Positions 1 to 6,150 of a stretch of DNA of 6,200 nucleotides are shown piece by piece (positions within the stretch are counted from its first letter, which is position 1; each line of letters opens with the position of its first letter). The notes under the pieces are model-generated. The model saw only the letters and a list, made by a program, of their open reading frames with translations, was not told the DNA's origin and did not search any database. A program made the position numbers and the translations under genes. Origin of the DNA: Ectopseudomonas composti (GTDB lineage: Bacteria > Pseudomonadota > Gammaproteobacteria > Pseudomonadales > Pseudomonadaceae); contig CAMPIF010000277.1 in NCBI GenBank assembly GCA_946886245.1, positions 1 to 6,200 on the forward strand, read 5' to 3'.

Positions 1-53
1 GCCCCGTAAGCGTGCACTTTCAAGCATTTAACTGAATATGAAGGAGTGCCCCC

Positions 54-398
54 ATGATTTATGAAATCGCTCTGCTGCCCGTTCACAAAGAACAAACTGA
101 ACAGTTCAAACGTGCATTTGCCGAGGTCGCGCCTCTGCTCCGCCGCGCCAAGGGTTATGGCGGCCACATGCTCGCGCCCGGTATTGAAAGCCCCGAGCGA
201 TTCAACCTGATCGTGCGCTGGGCTTCACTTGAAGACCACACGCCGGGTTTCGAGGCGAGTGACGACCATCAGACGTTCATGCTGGGTCTGGAGGAGTTCT
301 TTTCGGAAGAACCGACGGTCTACCACATTGAGGGGACGCCCTTCACTAAAGGAGAGGATGAAGATCAAAACGGCATCTTCGGCGTGGCAGTACCTTAA
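54..398 (+). CDS. ABM-fold (antibiotic biosynthesis monooxygenase-like) small protein
   Basis: This encodes a 114-residue soluble protein with no signal peptide or membrane segment. Residues 1-93 read as one ABM ferredoxin-like domain (dimeric alpha/beta barrel). A first strand (IYEIALLPV) is followed by a helix (about residues 13-31), the GYGGHML turn-strand at 34-40, the strand RFNLIVRW (49-56), then SLEDH and a helix, and last EEPTVYHIE (85-93). The RFN..VRW..LEDH...F pattern is typical of this family. The polar tail after residue 95 makes it slightly longer than the usual 95-105 residues. The start is supported by AAGGAG at 41-46. It lies 37 bp upstream of the ThDP enzyme gene on the same strand, so co-transcription is likely. 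Family members act as cofactor-free monooxygenases on quinone-like substrates, as haem-degrading enzymes, or as accessory proteins. No substrate can be assigned. The fold call is fairly secure, but the function is unknown. Confidence 0.8.
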   Translation: MIYEIALLPVHKEQTEQFKRAFAEVAPLLRRAKGYGGHMLAPGIESPERFNLIVRWASLEDHTPGFEASDDHQTFMLGLEEFFSEEPTVYHIEGTPFTKGEDEDQNGIFGVAVP

Positions 399-412
399 AT
401 TGCGCGCAAGCG

Positions 413-427
413 CTCACAGACAGTGAG
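413..427 (+). promoter_or_regulatory. Small hairpin over the Shine-Dalgarno of the ThDP enzyme gene
   Basis: CTCAC (413-417) can pair with GTGAG (423-427) across the loop AGACA. The 3' arm overlaps the likely ribosome binding site GAGGTG (425-430), which ends five bases before the ATG at 436. Just upstream is the perfect 10-bp palindrome TTGCGCGCAA (400-409). A five-base-pair stem is weak and could be chance. If real, it would reduce translation initiation on the second gene relative to the first. Confidence 0.25.
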
Positions 428-435
428 GTGAAGCA

Positions 436-2079
436 ATGGCCAAGGCCGCTGATGTCGTTGTGCAATGCCTGGAAAACGAAGGTGTCGAGTACGTATTCGG
501 CATTCCGGGAGAAGAAAACCTCGACCTGCTGGAATCTCTGCGCAAGTCGAAGATCAGGCTGGTACTGACCCGTCACGAGCAGTCCGCAGGTTTCATGGCC
601 GCTACCTACGGCCGCCTGACCGGCAAGACCGGCGTCAGCCTGTCGACCCTCGGCCCTGGTGCCACCAACCTGGTGACCGCCGGTGCCTACGCCTACCTGG
701 GCGGCATGCCGATGATGATGATCACCGGCCAGAAGCCGATCAAGAAGTCCAAGCAGGGCCGGTTCCAGATCATCGATGTATGCGGGATGATGGCTCCCAT
801 CACCAAATACACCCACCAGTTCGCCTCGGCCGACAACATTCCGGCTCGCATGCGCGAAGCTTTCCGCCTGGCTGAAGAAGAAAAGCCCGGTGCCGTGCAC
901 CTGGAACTGCCGGAAGACATCGCCGCCGAGCAGACCGAAAGCACGCCGATCCCGCCGAGCCTGCACCGTCGCCCGCTGGCCGAGCACAAGGCGATTGAAG
1001 GCGCGGTCGAGAAACTGCAGAACGCCCGAACTCCGATTCTGGTGATCGGCGCTGGCGCCAACCGCAAGATGACCGCCAAGGTGCTCAAGCAACTGATCGA
1101 CAAGACCGGCATACCCTTTGTCACCACCCAGATGGGCAAGGGCGTGGTAGATGAGCGTCACCCACGCTTCCTGGGCAATGCCGCGCTGTCCGCGGGCGAT
1201 TTCGTGCACCGCGCCATCGAGGCCGCCGACCTGATCGTCAACATCGGCCACGACGTGATTGAAAAACCACCGTTCTTCATGGTGCGTGGCGGTACCGAGG
1301 TTATCCACATCAGCTTCCGTTCCGCCGAAGTCGATGCCGTGTACTTCCCACAGGTAGAAGTGATCGGCGATATCGCCAACGCCGTGTGGCAGATCGGCGA
1401 AGCCTTGCAGATCCAGGAACATTGGGACTTCAGCCGGCTGATGACGATTCGCGAGGCCAATGAAGAGCAGATAGTCGAGGGCGCTGACGACAACCGCTTC
1501 CCGATCTACCCGCAGCGCTTCGTCGCCGACGTACGCCAGGCCTTGCCATCCGATGGCGTCGTCGCGCTGGATAACGGCATCTACAAGATCTGGTTCGCAC
1601 GCAACTACAAGGCGCACAAGCCGAATACCGTGCTGCTCGACAACGCTCTGGCCACCATGGGCGCTGGCTTGCCGTCGGCCATGGCGGCGCACCTGGTCTG
1701 TCCGGATCGCCCGGTGGTCGCAGTCTGTGGTGACGGCGGTTTCATGATGAACAGCCAGGAGCTGGAAACTGCGGTGCGCCTGAAGATGAACCTGACGGTC
1801 ATCATCCTGCGCGACGGCGGCTACGGCATGATTCGCTGGAAGCAGTCGAACATGGGCTTCACCGACTTTGGCCTGGATTACGGCAACCCGGACTTCGTCA
1901 TGTATGCGCAAAGCTACGGCGCTCAGGGCCATCGCGTGGAAAGCGCCGAGGGCTTCCTGCCACTGTTGCAGCGCTGCATCAGCGAGCCAGGCGTGCATGT
2001 GATCGATTGCCCGGTGGACTACTCGGAAAATGATTTCATTCTCAACAGTGAAATCAAGAGAAGAAGTGCCCTGGTCTGA
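436..2079 (+). CDS. Thiamine-diphosphate enzyme of the acetolactate synthase family (possible 2-oxoacid decarboxylase)
   Basis: This 547-residue cytoplasmic enzyme has the three ThDP-enzyme domains. The PYR domain (about 1-165) carries the catalytic glutamate E48 in TRHEQSAGFMA and GPGATN at 73-78. The central domain spans about 187-320. The PP domain (about 357-535) carries the ThDP/Mg motif, with GDGG at 432-435 and, 27 residues after D433, D460 in RDGGYG. Anabolic AHAS usually has an asparagine at the D460 position. An aspartate there, the PVDYSEN C-terminus and the absence of a small regulatory subunit gene next door all resemble the catabolic AlsS type and its relatives. A basic stretch, K100-P-I-K-K-S-K-Q-G-R109, follows TGQ and could face the substrate. 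By family, the reaction is decarboxylation of a 2-oxoacid with or without carboligation, for example 2 pyruvate to acetolactate. The immediate SSADH neighbour suggests 2-oxoglutarate decarboxylase as an alternative. The start is supported by GAGGTG at 425-430. The family call is secure and the substrate is open. Confidence 0.9.
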   Translation: MAKAADVVVQCLENEGVEYVFGIPGEENLDLLESLRKSKIRLVLTRHEQSAGFMAATYGRLTGKTGVSLSTLGPGATNLVTAGAYAYLGGMPMMMITGQKPIKKSKQGRFQIIDVCGMMAPITKYTHQFASADNIPARMREAFRLAEEEKPGAVHLELPEDIAAEQTESTPIPPSLHRRPLAEHKAIEGAVEKLQNARTPILVIGAGANRKMTAKVLKQLIDKTGIPFVTTQMGKGVVDERHPRFLGNAALSAGDFVHRAIEAADLIVNIGHDVIEKPPFFMVRGGTEVIHISFRSAEVDAVYFPQVEVIGDIANAVWQIGEALQIQEHWDFSRLMTIREANEEQIVEGADDNRFPIYPQRFVADVRQALPSDGVVALDNGIYKIWFARNYKAHKPNTVLLDNALATMGAGLPSAMAAHLVCPDRPVVAVCGDGGFMMNSQELETAVRLKMNLTVIILRDGGYGMIRWKQSNMGFTDFGLDYGNPDFVMYAQSYGAQGHRVESAEGFLPLLQRCISEPGVHVIDCPVDYSENDFILNSEIKRRSALV

Positions 2080-2103
2080 TCTCTCGATAGCCGCTTGTCT
2101 CAA

Positions 2104-2125
2104 TGGCGGCACTGCGGTGCCGCCA
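2104..2125 (+). promoter_or_regulatory. Intercistronic hairpin before gabD
   Basis: TGGCGGCAC (2104-2112) and GTGCCGCCA (2117-2125) form a perfect 9-bp GC-rich stem with the four-base loop TGCG. It lies 24 bp after the stop of the ThDP enzyme gene and 29 bp before the gabD start. The following bases, GTCTTTCC, contain only a weak T run, so this is not a strong intrinsic terminator. It fits a partial terminator or attenuator, or an mRNA processing or stabilising element that sets different levels of the two proteins. The structure is seen in the sequence, and the role is inferred. Confidence 0.55.
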
Positions 2126-2143
2126 GTCTTTCCGTATTGAAAT

Positions 2144-2148
2144 CGGAG
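2144..2148 (+). promoter_or_regulatory. Ribosome binding site that fixes the gabD start
   Basis: CGGAG lies six bases before the ATG at 2155. An in-frame ATG exists at 2095, but it would add 20 residues that read through the hairpin and have no counterpart in GabD. It also lacks a good Shine-Dalgarno sequence. The protein from 2155 begins MQLKDSQLFRQQAFIDG, which matches the normal GabD N-terminus. Confidence 0.75.
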
Positions 2149-2154
2149 TTCATC

Positions 2155-3597
2155 ATGCAACTCAAAGACTCTCAGCTGTTCCGCCAGCAAGCCTTCATCG
2201 ATGGTATGTGGGTTGATGCGGACAATGGTCAGACGATCAAGGTCGACAACCCGGCAACCGGCGAAATTCTGGGCAGCGTGCCGAAAATGGGCGCAGCCGA
2301 AACCCGCCGTGCCATAGAAGCTGCGGACAAGGCACTGCCGGCGTGGCGCGCGCTGACCGCCAAGGAGCGTGGGAACAAGTTGCGTCGCTGGTTCGAGCTG
2401 ATGATCGAGAATCAGGACGACCTGGCGCGTCTGATGACTCTGGAGCAAGGCAAACCATTGGCCGAAGCCAAGGGTGAAATCGTTTACGCCGCCTCCTTCA
2501 TCGAGTGGTTCGCCGAAGAAGCCAAGCGTATCTACGGTGACGTCATTCCTGGCCACCAACCGGACAAGCGCCTGATCGTGATGAAACAGCCGATCGGCGT
2601 CACCGCCGCGATCACGCCCTGGAACTTTCCGGCCGCGATGATCACCCGTAAAGCCGGCCCGGCCCTGGCCGCCGGCTGCACCATGGTGCTCAAACCTGCC
2701 TCGCAAACCCCATTCACCGCGTTCGCCTTGGCCGAACTGGCGCAGCGTGCCGGCATCCCGAATGGCGTGTTCAACGTGGTGTCCGGCAGCGCCGGCGACA
2801 TTGGCAGCGAACTGACCGGCAACCCGACCGTACGCAAACTGACCTTCACCGGCTCGACCGAAATCGGTCGTCAGTTGATGGCCGAATGCGCCAAGGACAT
2901 CAAGAAGGTCTCGCTGGAACTGGGTGGTAACGCGCCGTTCATCGTGTTCGACGACGCAGATCTGGATAAGGCCGTCGAAGGCGCGATCATTTCCAAGTAC
3001 CGCAACAACGGTCAGACCTGCGTCTGCGCCAACCGTCTGTACATTCAGGATTCGGTCTACGACGCATTCGCCGAGAAACTGAAGGTGGCTGTGGCGAAAC
3101 TGAAGGTCGGTAACGGTCTGGAAGATGGCACCAGCGCAGGCCCCCTGATCGACGCCAAGGCTGTGGCCAAGGTCAAGGAACATATCGCCGACGCAGTTGC
3201 CAAAGGCGCCACCCTGCTGTCCGGCGGCAAATCCATCGAAGGCAACTTCTTTGAGCCGACCATCCTGACCAACGTGCCAAACAATGCCGCCGTGGCCAAG
3301 GAAGAGACATTCGGCCCCCTGGCCCCACTGTTTCGCTTCAAAGACGAAGCCGAAGTCATCGCCATGGCGAACGACACCGAGTTCGGTCTGGCCTCCTACT
3401 TCTTTGCGCGTGACCTGAGCCGAGTGTTCCGTGTGGCGGAAGCCCTGGAATACGGCATGGTTGGCGTCAACACCGGTCTTGTTTCCAACGAAGTCGCGCC
3501 CTTCGGCGGCATGAAGGCCTCGGGCTTGGGCCGTGAAGGCTCCAAATACGGTATCGAGGATTACCTGGAGATCAAATACCTGTGTCTGAGCGTATGA
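2155..3597 (+). CDS. gabD: Succinate-semialdehyde dehydrogenase (NAD(P)+), GabD type
   Basis: This 480-residue aldehyde dehydrogenase is nearly the length of E. coli GabD (482) and very similar to it over the whole protein as I remember that sequence. It oxidises succinate semialdehyde to succinate in the cytoplasm, the last step of GABA catabolism. The ALDH landmarks are in order: TPWNFP at 154-159 with oxyanion Asn157, KPAS at 180-183 in the cofactor 2'-phosphate region, the GSTEIG loop at 233-238, general base Glu255 in LELGG, nucleophile Cys289 in GQTCVC, and ETFGP followed by the PFGG..ASGLGREG C-terminal segment. Cys291 makes a Cys-x-Cys pair like the redox switch described for human SSADH, though disulfide control here is inference. 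It is third in the putative operon, 75 bp after the ThDP enzyme gene. No gabT aminotransferase follows, unlike the usual gabDT pair, so it may be a second gabD copy in the genome or serve a different supply of semialdehyde. Confidence 0.95.
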   Translation: MQLKDSQLFRQQAFIDGMWVDADNGQTIKVDNPATGEILGSVPKMGAAETRRAIEAADKALPAWRALTAKERGNKLRRWFELMIENQDDLARLMTLEQGKPLAEAKGEIVYAASFIEWFAEEAKRIYGDVIPGHQPDKRLIVMKQPIGVTAAITPWNFPAAMITRKAGPALAAGCTMVLKPASQTPFTAFALAELAQRAGIPNGVFNVVSGSAGDIGSELTGNPTVRKLTFTGSTEIGRQLMAECAKDIKKVSLELGGNAPFIVFDDADLDKAVEGAIISKYRNNGQTCVCANRLYIQDSVYDAFAEKLKVAVAKLKVGNGLEDGTSAGPLIDAKAVAKVKEHIADAVAKGATLLSGGKSIEGNFFEPTILTNVPNNAAVAKEETFGPLAPLFRFKDEAEVIAMANDTEFGLASYFFARDLSRVFRVAEALEYGMVGVNTGLVSNEVAPFGGMKASGLGREGSKYGIEDYLEIKYLCLSV

Positions 3598-3691
3598 GGC
3601 TCTCGGTGCAGTGAGCGCTGGTCACACAAACCTACCCAGTTTCACAGCGCCTGTGCCTGTCAGCGTTGGCCCTGGATAACGCCTGAGCTGA

Positions 3692-3741
3692 AGCATGCAG
3701 ATTGACAAGTGAGGCCAGAGGCTCTTGCAAGTCTGCATGTT
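3692..3741. repeat. Long imperfect dyad in the gabD-chemoreceptor gap
   Basis: CATGCAGA (3694-3701) is matched by TCTGCATG (3732-3739). Pairing extends outward by a G-T and an A-T pair, and inward through T-G and T-A, two mismatches, then CAAG (3706-3709) with CTTG (3724-3727). The centre holds GCC (3714-3716) facing GGC (3720-3722). As RNA it would fold into one tall interrupted stem about 50 bases long. No T run follows on either strand, so it is not a standard terminator. It sits 94 bp after the gabD stop and 88 bp before the chemoreceptor start. The rest of the 232-bp gap shows no gene, only small stems such as CACAG/CTGTG at 3643-3655 and GCGCTG (3615-3620) with CAGCGC (3645-3650). It could be a regulator-binding dyad, a structured leader or a transcript-end structure. 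Confidence 0.5.
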
Positions 3742-3829
3742 GTCTGGGGCAAAGGCTTAGGGAACGAAAGCTGTAGCAGTCACAGATCATGTTTCAGCAC
3801 TCCTCGCCACCAGCTCAGGAACGCCCACC

Positions 3830-5968
3830 ATGCTCGTGAACAAATTGTCCATTCAATGGAAAATCACACTGCTTGCGGGCCTCTGCCTGCTAGCGACCGT
3901 AGCGATCCTGATAGGCGTTTCGCTGCATCGCATGAGTGTCTCCACTGAACTGGTAAAGGCGACCAGTACGCGAATGCTGGCGACTTCCGCGCAAGAACGC
4001 CTGGAGGGTGAAGGTAAGGCGCAGGCCTTGATGATTCAGCGTTACTTCCTGTCGTCCTATAAGGATGGGGCGAACCTGACTCGACAGGTAATTGCCACGC
4101 TCAAGCTCGCTCAGCAATTACAAATCGAGCCTGGCGTAGTGCGCCTCAACCTGAATCAGCAAGTAAAAGAAGCATTGCAGGCGAGCCCTCAGTTGCTGAG
4201 CATTTACATGATCGCCGAGCCGAACGCCATCGGTGAAGACGCTCAGTTTCTGGGCCGATCCGATGCAGCCAGTAATGAAGTGGGGCGTTTCTCTGCCTAT
4301 TGGGCCCAGCAAAATGGTCAGATCAGCGGTCTGGCGCCTTCCGAAGCCGTGATCAACGACACCACTCCCATGCTCGATGGCAGCCCTTACAACACCTGGT
4401 ATCACTGCCCGCTGCAGAGCCGAAAACCCTGCCTGCTGGAACCCTACTTCGATGAAACATCGGGTCAGAAAGAACTGATCACGACGCTCGCCTTTCCGGT
4501 GATTGACGATGCCAAAGTGCTTGGCGTAGTGGGAATGGATATACGCATCGGTACGCTTCAGGAGCTGGCCTTGAGTGGCAGCGCAGGGCTTTTCGAGGGC
4601 CAAGGTGGAATCAGCATCGTCACGCCAGCCGGCTTGTTTGCAGGGCACAGTCGGGACATTGCTCGACTTGGCGATCAGTTGGTCCATGTCTTCCCTGACG
4701 CGGCGGCAGATATACAGAACCTGCTCAATCAAGGACGCACCAGCAAACGTGATGCCGGGGGTAGCCTGCAGGTTCTGGCCCCCTTCGACCCCATACCGGG
4801 CTCCAAAGCGTGGGCAATCATACTGGAAATGCCGACGAACGTTCTGCTGGCGCCGGCCAGGGCGCTGGAGTCTGAGATGGATGCGCGCAAGGCCGAAGGC
4901 GCTTGGCTGGAGTTAATCATCGGCTTGGGTACAGCGGTCCTGGGATTACTCCTGGTGTCACTGACGGCCCGAGGCGTGACTCGGCCCATTCTCGGAGTGG
5001 CGAACATGCTCAAGGATATTGCATCCGGAGAAGGTGATCTGACACGGCGCCTTGAATATGGTCATAAAGATGAACTTGGGAAGCTTGTCGGTGGGTTCAA
5101 CCGGTTTCTCGACAAGCTTCAACCTATTTTCGCGGACGTTAAGAGCTCGGTGCTGGACGCGCGCAGTACGGCGAATCAAGCGGCTGCCATCGCCAGTCAG
5201 ACCAGTTCGGGCATGCATCAGCAATTCCATGAGGTCGAGCAGGTCGCGACGGCTTCGAACGAGATGAGTGCCACAGCACAGGACGTCGCTCGCAGTGCGG
5301 CCATGGCGGCCGAAGCCGCACGCAACGCCGATCAGGCGTCACGCGATGGGCTGGCTGTAATAGATGTCACGACTCAAGCGATTTCGCAGCTTTCAAGCGA
5401 GATGAGCGCGGCCATGGCCCAGGTACGGACGCTGGCCAACAGCAGTGAGCGTATTGGCTCGGTGTTGGAGGTCATTCGAGCGGTTTCCGAACAGACGAAT
5501 CTGTTGGCGCTGAACGCCGCAATCGAGGCAGCGCGCGCCGGTGATGCTGGGCGAGGTTTTGCCGTGGTGGCAGATGAGGTCCGTAGCCTGGCCAGGCGCA
5601 CCCAGGATTCGGTCGAGGAAATCCGAGAGGTGATCGAAGGGCTGCAGAAGAATACCCGCGAGGTCGTTGCATCCATCCATGACAGCCACACACATGCTCA
5701 AGGCAGTGTTGCGAAAGTGGAGCATGCTGTAGCTGCGCTCAAGAGTATCGGTGACGCTATCGCGGTAATCACCGATATGAATATGCAGATTGCCAGTGCA
5801 GCAGAGGAGCAGAGCGCCGTGGCTGAGGAAATCAATCGCAACGTGGCAGCCATACGGGACGTTACGGAGTCTCTTTCTGGCCAAGCGGATCAGTCAGCAC
5901 AGGTCAGCCAGGACCTGAACCGTCTCGCCAATCACCAACAGAATCTGGTGGAGCATTTCAAGGTCTGA
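3830..5968 (+). CDS. Methyl-accepting chemotaxis protein with a large periplasmic dCache-like sensor
   Basis: This 712-residue transmembrane chemoreceptor has a short cytoplasmic N-terminus and a first membrane helix at about 12-32. A periplasmic sensor of about 325 residues follows, then a second membrane helix (about 360-380), a HAMP domain (about 381-435, with DELG at 414-417) and the signalling coiled coil. The hairpin tip, which contacts CheW and CheA, is the conserved EQTNLLALNAAIEAARAG at 554-571. The sensor length and pieces such as NEVGRF..YW (149-158) and NTWYHC....PYFD (188-208) suit a double-Cache domain, which typically binds amino acids, amines or organic acids. Cys193 and Cys201 could form a periplasmic disulfide. 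No C-terminal CheR-tethering pentapeptide is present, since the protein ends EHFKV. The lengths on either side of the tip fit the 40H class common in Pseudomonas. The start has AGGA at 3817-3820. No sigma-28 promoter was found upstream. The size recalls TlpQ-type amine receptors, but the ligand is not established. Confidence 0.93.
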   Translation: MLVNKLSIQWKITLLAGLCLLATVAILIGVSLHRMSVSTELVKATSTRMLATSAQERLEGEGKAQALMIQRYFLSSYKDGANLTRQVIATLKLAQQLQIEPGVVRLNLNQQVKEALQASPQLLSIYMIAEPNAIGEDAQFLGRSDAASNEVGRFSAYWAQQNGQISGLAPSEAVINDTTPMLDGSPYNTWYHCPLQSRKPCLLEPYFDETSGQKELITTLAFPVIDDAKVLGVVGMDIRIGTLQELALSGSAGLFEGQGGISIVTPAGLFAGHSRDIARLGDQLVHVFPDAAADIQNLLNQGRTSKRDAGGSLQVLAPFDPIPGSKAWAIILEMPTNVLLAPARALESEMDARKAEGAWLELIIGLGTAVLGLLLVSLTARGVTRPILGVANMLKDIASGEGDLTRRLEYGHKDELGKLVGGFNRFLDKLQPIFADVKSSVLDARSTANQAAAIASQTSSGMHQQFHEVEQVATASNEMSATAQDVARSAAMAAEAARNADQASRDGLAVIDVTTQAISQLSSEMSAAMAQVRTLANSSERIGSVLEVIRAVSEQTNLLALNAAIEAARAGDAGRGFAVVADEVRSLARRTQDSVEEIREVIEGLQKNTREVVASIHDSHTHAQGSVAKVEHAVAALKSIGDAIAVITDMNMQIASAAEEQSAVAEEINRNVAAIRDVTESLSGQADQSAQVSQDLNRLANHQQNLVEHFKV

Positions 5969-5987
5969 TTGGTCGGTTATTCACTTT

Positions 5988-6007
5988 GCAAGACTCAAGT
6001 GTCTTGC
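5988..6007. terminator. Hairpin after the chemoreceptor gene, possible terminator
   Basis: GCAAGAC (5988-5994) pairs with GTCTTGC (6001-6007) across the loop TCAAGT, starting 20 bp after the chemoreceptor stop codon. The 7-bp stem is perfect, but no T tract follows on the plus strand (TACTGCC) and none on the minus strand. It may act as a transcript 3' end structure or a weak terminator. It may also overlap decayed transposase DNA from the adjacent minus-strand remnant. Confidence 0.4.
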
Positions 6008-6020
6008 TACTGCCTCAGGC

Positions 6021-6104
6021 TCAGATATGGCTGTAGCCTTCATTCCACTCCAGGGCAGTGGCCTCGCGCTTGAACGCTGCGAAAGTACGTCCTGGCTTGC
6101 TAAG
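6021..6104 (-). pseudogene. Decayed N-terminal fragment of an IS3-family OrfA transposase
   Basis: Read on the minus strand, this 27-codon stretch gives L-S-K-P-G-RTFAAFKREATALEWNEGYSHI, then TGA. It resembles the start of many IS3-family OrfA proteins, which I recall as MSKxRRTFSAEFKREAAxLVLDQGYSHIEACRSLGV. The first codon is CTT where ATG is expected. One residue is missing in the FSAEFK segment, and the reading breaks right after GYSHI. Inserting or removing a base there restores a trace of E-A and helix-turn-helix-like residues (PEAVARHLSL, in the next frame), after which similarity is lost. OrfA supplies the DNA-binding helix-turn-helix half of the transposase. With no start, no orfB and stops inside, this is a relic. 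It is convergent with the chemoreceptor gene, ending 52 bp from it. The resemblance is from memory and short, so confidence is moderate. Confidence 0.5.
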
Positions 6105-6150
6105 CGGACACCTCTCTGACGGCAAGGATTCTCGCCGGGATCGGTGTCCG
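6105..6150. repeat. 8-bp inverted repeat beside the transposase relic
   Basis: CGGACACC (6105-6112) and GGTGTCCG (6143-6150) are perfect reverse complements 30 bp apart. The left arm directly abuts the codon that replaces the OrfA start. Such GGTGTCCG-type repeats can occur near insertion-sequence ends, so this may be part of a broken element end. It could equally be chance or a regulator site. From 6151 to the window end I see no other gene. Confidence 0.3.

Noticed and set aside
2095..2154. A 20-residue N-terminal extension of gabD from an upstream ATG
   Set aside because: It reads through the intercistronic hairpin, lacks a good ribosome binding site and is absent from GabD proteins. The ATG at 2155 has a well-spaced CGGAG.
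346..3183. A 945-codon open frame on the minus strand that runs across the ThDP enzyme gene, the gap and most of gabD
   Set aside because: It is antisense to two clear enzymes and has no recognisable domains. Its composition is rich in His, Gln, Arg and Gly, as expected from the mirror of GC-biased codons. The two plus-strand genes carry complete catalytic motifs.
3668..3728. Sigma-54 type GG/GC promoters upstream of the chemoreceptor gene
   Set aside because: The GG and GC pairs seen are 11 or 12 bases apart where 10 are required, so they do not fit the -24/-12 rule.
3702..3730. A sigma-70 promoter using TTGACA at 3702-3707
   Set aside because: The hexamer at the right spacing (TTGCAA at 3725-3730) is a poor -10, and the -35 lies within the dyad. 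It is not strong enough to annotate.
3598..3829. A sigma-28 flagellar promoter for the chemoreceptor gene
   Set aside because: No GCCGATAA-like -10 with a TAAA -35 could be found in the gap.
3709..3948. A 79-codon plus-strand frame overlapping the chemoreceptor start
   Set aside because: It is out of frame with the chemoreceptor, has no ribosome binding site and shows no recognisable protein pattern.
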